From Pseudomonas triticifolii (GTDB taxonomy: Bacteria; Pseudomonadota; Gammaproteobacteria; Pseudomonadales; Pseudomonadaceae): DNA of 64,000 nucleotides. Made by a program: the position numbers and the translations under genes. Location of the stretch: contig NZ_JACONV010000001.1 of assembly GCF_014358015.1 (NCBI RefSeq), forward strand, positions 496,001 through 560,000, written 5' to 3'. Below the pieces are notes generated by a model, which was not told where the DNA came from, searched no databases, and saw only the letters and a list, made by a program, of their open reading frames with translations. This document shows positions 58,799-64,000 of this stretch, piece by piece (the stretch's first letter is position 1; each line of letters starts with the position of its first letter).

Positions 58799-61102
58799 CT
58801 AGAGGTTCTCGTAGCGGTTCATGTCGAGCACTGCAGCTTCGCGCGGAGTGGTTTCCTGAAGATAACGATTCAGGTCGTGGAAATACGTCCAGAACAAGGG
58901 ATGCGTGCGCCGGATGCCCCAGCGCTGAACAATCTGTTCAAAGCTCGCCTGATCCTTGCTCTGCTGCATGGCATCGACGAACGTTGGCACTTCGGCAGCC
59001 GGGATATTGAACATGAAGTTCGGGTAGCTGCTGAGCACGCCAGGGTAGATGGTCAGCGTATCCAGCCCCGGAATGTAGCGATACGACTCTCCGAGCAGGA
59101 ATGCCACATTGGTGTGTGCACGATTGCGCAGCATGCTGTACATCTCTCGCTTGCCCCCACTGTCCTCGATTCGCAGCATGGTGGCTTCGGGCAGTTGATC
59201 GATGACCTTGAGGCCAGCAGCAGGTCGCGACGCCAAACGGCTGAGCGCCTGCTCTGCCTGAGCAAGACTGGCGCTCAGGCCGGGACGCGAGCAGTAGGCG
59301 CTGTTGCAGCGATTGATCGGATCGGGCGAGGCATTGAGCGGCCCCGCCTGCTCGATCAGTCGGGTAGCGAAATCGCGCACGGGGCTTTTCTTGTCCAGCC
59401 TGATGCCCGTTGGCGTGTCATCGTCGATGTCCTGATAGTCCAGCCACATCTTGAACTTGCCACTGTCCTGATAGAGATCACCGAGCAGGTTCTCGCGCAC
59501 ATCCGCAGGCATCAGACGCAGGAAATTGATCTCCGCACCGTTGCGAATCAAATCGAAGTACAGGCGCGTCTGGGCTTGATGGGACACGTTGCCGTACACG
59601 TCGAAATTGACCGCCAACTGATAGTAGGTGCGCTCCAGCAACGGATAATCGAACAGCCACATGGAGTGCGGTACATCGCCGATCAAGCCTTTGTTGACCG
59701 ATGCGCTGTCGAAATGGCGGAAGACAGTCAACAACGCGTTGTCATCGCCCGCCCAAATATCATCCCAGCCCGGCGGCGGTTTCTTCGCGTAAGTGTCGCG
59801 GCGCAGGTCTTCATAAGCGTTGCGGCGGTCGCGGTACGACAGCCACAGGCCCAGCACGCTGCCCACGTCATCGTTCTGCCCAGGCATGGCCAGCAGCGGC
59901 GTGGCCTCCCCCCGATACACGGCATCGGTCACGTAACGATCATGGCCAGGCTCCTGGAACATCACCCAGAACTGATCGCGGATCACGTCGGTCGCAATCT
60001 GCCCACGGCACACCGGACCACGAATGAAAGTGCGCACGAAGTACTCGGCGTTATCGAGCATGAACTGATAGCGCGCGGCAGCCGGTATCGCCTCGAAGGT
60101 CAGAAACGGATTGGCCCGATGCCCAGGACCATAGCCGGGCAATGCGGCGACCTTCCAGTCGTTGCCATAGAACAGCTGCCTGACCCGCGCCATTTTCTGC
60201 GGGCTCAGCGCATACGTGATGTGCGTCTTGTGAACAATCACACCCTGTACGGGAACAAGCCGGTAATAGAAGTCACTGCCTGGGTCATCGTTGGGCCGCC
60301 GCGTGGCGATCAGGTCCACCGGTTTACCGGTCGGCGTGCGTGAACGTACCCACTGATAGAAATGCCCCGCTGCGCCGTCTTCGAAGTAGATATGGGCCAG
60401 AAACAGGTGCTCGAATAGCCAGCGGCCAACCAGCGCCTGATTGGCACCTGCCTGATTAAGCAGGTTTTCCCAGGCAAGAATCTGGCTCGCCTCAGTGACC
60501 GTCGGCGTGATTGACTGCGGCTCAACCGGAGCGCCTGCCGCCAGCCAGCGTTGCAGGGTCTGGTACTCGGCGTCGGTCAGCCCGGCCACCGCCAACGGCA
60601 TGCCTTGCTGGGCGTGCGCCGCAGCGTAGGCATTGAATTCACCGGGCAACGGGCAGATGTTTTCCCGGTTAATGCCCAGTGCAATGCTGTCAGGGATCTT
60701 GCTGTTGGCAGGCAATGGCGCACTGCGACCCAGTTCCAGCATGCGGGTCATCAACGCCGCCTGGCTGCCCTGTGCATCAAGCACCGAATAGAAACCCTTG
60801 CCGCGCCAGGCGTCCGTGTCGCGGGCGTCGTAAAACAAGCGGGTCGGGTCAACAGCCCGGGTTCGATCCCCTTGATAGACCGGTATCTTGTTGGCCCCGC
60901 GACTTACACCTTCGCCACTGCCCAGATTCAACTGACAAGGCGCATCGTTACACGCATGGCAGGCCACGCACTTTTCGGTGAGGATGGGTTGAATATCACG
61001 CACATAGGAAATGGCGGGAGACGAGGCCGGCGGGGATGTCTGGGCCTGGAGCGCACAGCAGGAAAAAAGCAGGACGATGCCTGCCAGAAAGCGGTACGGC
61101 AT
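58799..61102 (-). CDS. cti: Fatty acid cis/trans isomerase
   Basis: 767 aa, periplasmic. A signal peptide (LAGIVLLFSCCALQAQ) is followed by a c-type heme motif CxxCH: 'LTEKCVACHACNDAPCQLNLGSGEG', the hallmark of Cti. 'IDGLRLD'-like motifs are absent, and the rest matches the large Cti protein ('YRLVPVQGVIVHKTHITYALSPQKMARVRQLFYG'). Cti converts cis-unsaturated membrane fatty acids to trans without ATP, making membranes rigid against solvents and heat. Such enzymes are typical of pseudomonads. Divergent from metH. Confidence 0.93.
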   Translation of the reverse strand: MPYRFLAGIVLLFSCCALQAQTSPPASSPAISYVRDIQPILTEKCVACHACNDAPCQLNLGSGEGVSRGANKIPVYQGDRTRAVDPTRLFYDARDTDAWRGKGFYSVLDAQGSQAALMTRMLELGRSAPLPANSKIPDSIALGINRENICPLPGEFNAYAAAHAQQGMPLAVAGLTDAEYQTLQRWLAAGAPVEPQSITPTVTEASQILAWENLLNQAGANQALVGRWLFEHLFLAHIYFEDGAAGHFYQWVRSRTPTGKPVDLIATRRPNDDPGSDFYYRLVPVQGVIVHKTHITYALSPQKMARVRQLFYGNDWKVAALPGYGPGHRANPFLTFEAIPAAARYQFMLDNAEYFVRTFIRGPVCRGQIATDVIRDQFWVMFQEPGHDRYVTDAVYRGEATPLLAMPGQNDDVGSVLGLWLSYRDRRNAYEDLRRDTYAKKPPPGWDDIWAGDDNALLTVFRHFDSASVNKGLIGDVPHSMWLFDYPLLERTYYQLAVNFDVYGNVSHQAQTRLYFDLIRNGAEINFLRLMPADVRENLLGDLYQDSGKFKMWLDYQDIDDDTPTGIRLDKKSPVRDFATRLIEQAGPLNASPDPINRCNSAYCSRPGLSASLAQAEQALSRLASRPAAGLKVIDQLPEATMLRIEDSGGKREMYSMLRNRAHTNVAFLLGESYRYIPGLDTLTIYPGVLSSYPNFMFNIPAAEVPTFVDAMQQSKDQASFEQIVQRWGIRRTHPLFWTYFHDLNRYLQETTPREAAVLDMNRYENL

Positions 61103-61259
61103 CGAACCTGAGCCCTGATATTAAAAAGGCAGTAAGTTTACAAGGGCCTGCGCGCGCCCAACATGAATGATTTTCATGCAAAAGCCCTGACAACACTAAA
61201 TCCGTTCCGGTTTGCTATTATCGCGTTCTTTAAGTATCGACCTTCTCAAGGTAGCCCTC

Positions 61260-64000
61260 ATGTCTGACCGCAGCGCCCGCCATCAAGCCTTTCTCGACGC
61301 TCTGAAACAGAGGATCCTGATCCTCGATGGCGGCATGGGCACCATGATCCAGAGCTACAGGCTTGAGGAGCAGGACTATCGCGGCAAGCGTTTCGCCGAC
61401 TGGCCCAGCGACGTCAAGGGTAACAACGACCTGCTGATACTGACTCGCCCGGACGTGATTGGCGCCATCGAGAAGGAATACCTGGATGCGGGCGCCGACA
61501 TCCTTGAAACCAATACCTTCAACGCCACTCAGGTGTCCCAGGCCGATTACGGCATGGAATCGATTGTCTACGAACTGAACGTCGAAGGCGCGCGTCTGGC
61601 GCGCAAGGTCGCGGACGCCAAGACCCTGGAAACCCCGGACAAGCCACGCTTCGTCGCAGGTGTGCTCGGGCCTACGAGTCGCACCTGCTCGCTGTCGCCA
61701 GACGTCAACAACCCAGGCTATCGCAACGTCACCTTTGACGAACTGGTGGAAAACTACACCGAAGCCACACGTGGCCTGATCGAAGGCGGCGCGGACCTGA
61801 TCCTGATCGAAACCATTTTCGACACCCTCAACGCCAAGGCCGCGATTTTCGCGGTGCAAGGTGTGTTCGAAGAACTGGGTTTCGAACTGCCGATCATGAT
61901 TTCCGGCACCATCACGGATGCGTCTGGCCGTACCTTGTCGGGCCAGACCACTGAGGCGTTCTGGAACTCTATCAGTCACGCCAGACCCATTTCCGTGGGC
62001 CTGAACTGCGCGCTGGGCGCCAGTGAGCTGCGTCCGTACCTGCAGGAACTGGCCAACAAGGCCAATACCCACGTATCCGCGCACCCCAACGCAGGCTTGC
62101 CTAACGCGTTTGGTGAGTACGACGAGCTGCCGAGCCAGACCGCGAAGATCATTGAGGAATTCGCTCAGAGCGGCTTCCTGAATATCGTCGGCGGCTGCTG
62201 CGGCACGACCCCCGCGCACATTAAGGCCATCGCCCAGGCGGTCTCGGGCTATGCGCCGCGCCAGATCCCGGACATTCCCAAGGCCTGCCGCCTGTCGGGT
62301 CTGGAGCCCTTCACCATCGATCGTCAGTCGCTGTTCGTCAACGTCGGCGAGCGCACCAACATCACCGGTTCTGCCCGTTTTGCCCGCCTCATCCGTGAAG
62401 ACAACTACACCGAAGCGCTGGAAGTCGCCCTGCAGCAGGTCGAAGCCGGTGCACAGGTGATCGACATCAACATGGACGAAGGCATGCTGGACTCGAAGAA
62501 GGCCATGGTGACCTTCCTCAACCTGATCGCAGGCGAGCCGGACATCTCTCGCGTGCCGATCATGATCGACTCCTCCAAGTGGGAAGTCATCGAAGCGGGC
62601 CTGAAATGCATTCAGGGCAAGGGCATCGTCAACTCGATCAGCATGAAGGAAGGCGTCGAGCAGTTCATTCACCACGCCAGGTTGTGCAAGCGTTATGGCG
62701 CCGCCGTGGTGGTCATGGCCTTCGACGAACAGGGTCAGGCCGATACCGAGGCGCGCAAGAAAGAAATCTGCAAGCGCTCCTATGACATTCTGGTCAATGA
62801 AGTGGGTTTTCCGCCGGAAGACATCATTTTCGACCCGAACATCTTCGCCATCGCCACCGGCATCGAAGAACACAACAACTATGCCGTGGACTTCATCAAC
62901 GCCTGTGCCTATATCCGCGATGAACTGCCGTACGCACTGACCTCTGGCGGCGTCTCCAACGTGTCGTTCTCGTTCCGGGGCAACAACCCGGTGCGCGAGG
63001 CGATTCACTCGGTGTTCCTGCTGCATGCGATCCGCAACGGCCTGAGCATGGGTATCGTCAACGCCGGGCAACTGGAAATCTACGACCAGATCCCGGCCGA
63101 GCTGCGCGACTGCGTCGAAGACGTGGTGCTCAACCGCAACCCTGACGGCACCGATGCGCTGCTGGCGATTGCCGACAAGTTCAAGGGTGATGGCAGCGTC
63201 AAGGAAGCCGAAACCGAAGAGTGGCGCAGCTGGCCGGTCAATCAGCGTCTGGAACACGCGCTGGTCAAAGGCATCACCACGCACATCGTTGAAGACACTG
63301 AAGAATCACGTGTGTCGTTCAATCGTCCTATCGAAGTGATCGAAGGCCCGCTGATGTCCGGCATGAACGTGGTCGGCGACCTGTTTGGCTCCGGCAAGAT
63401 GTTCTTGCCGCAGGTGGTCAAATCCGCCCGCGTGATGAAGCAGGCGGTCGCGCACCTGATTCCGTTCATCGAACTGGAAAAAGGCGACAAGCCGGAGGCC
63501 AAAGGCAAGATCCTGATGGCCACGGTCAAGGGCGACGTGCACGACATCGGCAAGAATATCGTGGGCGTGGTGCTGGGCTGTAACGGCTACGACATCGTTG
63601 ACCTGGGCGTGATGGTGCCTGCCGAGAAGATCCTGCAGGTGGCGCGCGAACAGAAGTGCGACATCATCGGACTGTCCGGCCTGATTACCCCGTCGCTGGA
63701 CGAGATGGTCCACGTTGCGCGGGAAATGCAGCGGCAGGATTTCCACCTGCCACTGATGATCGGCGGCGCGACGACCTCCAAGGCGCACACGGCGGTCAAG
63801 ATCGAACCCAAATACAGTAACGATGCGGTGATCTACGTGACCGATGCTTCACGTGCCGTCGGCGTTGCAACTCAATTGTTGTCAAAGGAACTCAAGCCCG
63901 CCTTCATCGAGAAGACCCGTCTGGAATACATCGAAGTGCGCGAACGCACCTCGGCCCGCAGCTCGCGCACCGAGCGCCTGAGCTACGGCGCGGCGGTGGC
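61260..64000 (+). CDS. metH: Cobalamin-dependent methionine synthase (5' two-thirds)
   Basis: 914 codons in the window; the gene continues past the right edge (full MetH is about 1230 aa). N-terminal homocysteine-binding domain '[11 protein letters not shown]' and zinc-ligand '[14 protein letters not shown]'; methyltetrahydrofolate domain '[18 protein letters not shown]'; cap and cobalamin-binding domain with the dimethylbenzimidazole-displacing '[13 protein letters not shown]' (His761, equivalent to E. coli H759). AAGG lies 8 bases before the ATG at 61260. A reactivation domain would follow beyond the window. No cobalamin riboswitch is evident upstream. Confidence 0.97.
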   Translation, partial: MSDRSARHQAFLDALKQRILILDGGMGTMIQSYRLEEQDYRGKRFADWPSDVKGNNDLLILTRPDVIGAIEKEYLDAGADILETNTFNATQVSQADYGMESIVYELNVEGARLARKVADAKTLETPDKPRFVAGVLGPTSRTCSLSPDVNNPGYRNVTFDELVENYTEATRGLIEGGADLILIETIFDTLNAKAAIFAVQGVFEELGFELPIMISGTITDASGRTLSGQTTEAFWNSISHARPISVGLNCALGASELRPYLQELANKANTHVSAHPNAGLPNAFGEYDELPSQTAKIIEEFAQSGFLNIVGGCCGTTPAHIKAIAQAVSGYAPRQIPDIPKACRLSGLEPFTIDRQSLFVNVGERTNITGSARFARLIREDNYTEALEVALQQVEAGAQVIDINMDEGMLDSKKAMVTFLNLIAGEPDISRVPIMIDSSKWEVIEAGLKCIQGKGIVNSISMKEGVEQFIHHARLCKRYGAAVVVMAFDEQGQADTEARKKEICKRSYDILVNEVGFPPEDIIFDPNIFAIATGIEEHNNYAVDFINACAYIRDELPYALTSGGVSNVSFSFRGNNPVREAIHSVFLLHAIRNGLSMGIVNAGQLEIYDQIPAELRDCVEDVVLNRNPDGTDALLAIADKFKGDGSVKEAETEEWRSWPVNQRLEHALVKGITTHIVEDTEESRVSFNRPIEVIEGPLMSGMNVVGDLFGSGKMFLPQVVKSARVMKQAVAHLIPFIELEKGDKPEAKGKILMATVKGDVHDIGKNIVGVVLGCNGYDIVDLGVMVPAEKILQVAREQKCDIIGLSGLITPSLDEMVHVAREMQRQDFHLPLMIGGATTSKAHTAVKIEPKYSNDAVIYVTDASRAVGVATQLLSKELKPAFIEKTRLEYIEVRERTSARSSRTERLSYGAAV

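Noticed and set aside
61103..61259. Cobalamin or SAM riboswitch upstream of metH
   Set aside because: The gap is only 157 bp and shows no conserved riboswitch core; a simple extended -10-like TGCTATTAT at 61213-61221 is enough to explain transcription.
61230..63284. 684-aa minus-strand frame opposite metH
   Set aside because: The plus strand encodes MetH with all expected motifs; the minus frame is a shadow with Asp/Val/His-rich composition.

Overview
The window is about 64 kb of a high-GC gammaproteobacterial chromosome, almost certainly Pseudomonas and most likely the P. syringae group. This is inferred from gene content and order: the TreS-maltokinase / GlgE / GlgB operon, the muxABC-opmB efflux operon, and the liu cluster followed by a CrcX/CrcY-type sRNA locus downstream of the HMG-CoA lyase gene. 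It is mostly ordinary core chromosome. There are no rRNA or tRNA genes, no CRISPR array and no intact insertion sequence.

Layout. 1-3.7 kb: a leftward polar amino-acid ABC importer operon with a RidA-family enzyme and, at the window edge, the start of an IclR regulator; a 14-bp perfect palindrome lies just upstream of the operon. 3.9-7.1 kb: small genes (two lipoproteins, a hemerythrin-like protein, a DUF3830-like protein, a glutathione transferase, a 65-aa unknown). 7.1-8.6 kb: an AT-richer patch with a WaaZ-like Kdo-transferase candidate. 8.6-15.7 kb: an ABC-F ATPase, a periplasmic lactonase-like beta-propeller, an MFS exporter and a classical autotransporter. 15.8-23.6 kb: the GlgE-pathway operon glgE-treS/mak-glgB, with a candidate AlgU promoter. 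23.7-27.1 kb: a 52-aa proline-rich ORF with a strong ribosome binding site, a YgfF-like SDR and a MucR-like MHYT-GGDEF-EAL protein. 27.2-36.3 kb: muxABC-opmB, all overlapping. 36.4-45.2 kb: tpx, a LysR regulator, tamA-tamB, a GNAT acetyltransferase and xthA. 45.2-49.1 kb: a PstS/OmpA two-domain protein with a candidate Pho box, an acyl-CoA dehydrogenase and a divergent LysR gene. 49.2-56.9 kb: the leucine-degradation liu cluster (liuR, liuE, liuA, liuB, liuC, liuD). 56.9-64 kb: nfuA, an acyltransferase, cti and the first two thirds of metH.

The most notable element is non-coding. The 714-bp gap between liuE and liuA has a near-consensus sigma54 promoter, two TGTTAC/GTAACA half-sites upstream of it, at least eight A-rich CA motifs of the kind bound by Hfq/Crc, and a GC-rich terminator hairpin. 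This is the architecture of the CbrAB-controlled Crc-antagonist sRNAs (CrcZ/CrcX/CrcY). Right after it, the liuA leader carries a palindromic LiuR-type box and its own CA motif against the Shine-Dalgarno sequence. The leader of the lactonase gene at 11.36 kb carries another. The window therefore seems to hold both a Hfq/Crc decoy RNA and candidate targets of the same system.

Several genes point to envelope and stress physiology: GlgE pathway, Cti, TamAB, autotransporter, Mux efflux, Tpx, NfuA and a c-di-GMP enzyme. All calls come from reading the sequence; no database search was run, so family names rest on motif recognition and recalled homologues.
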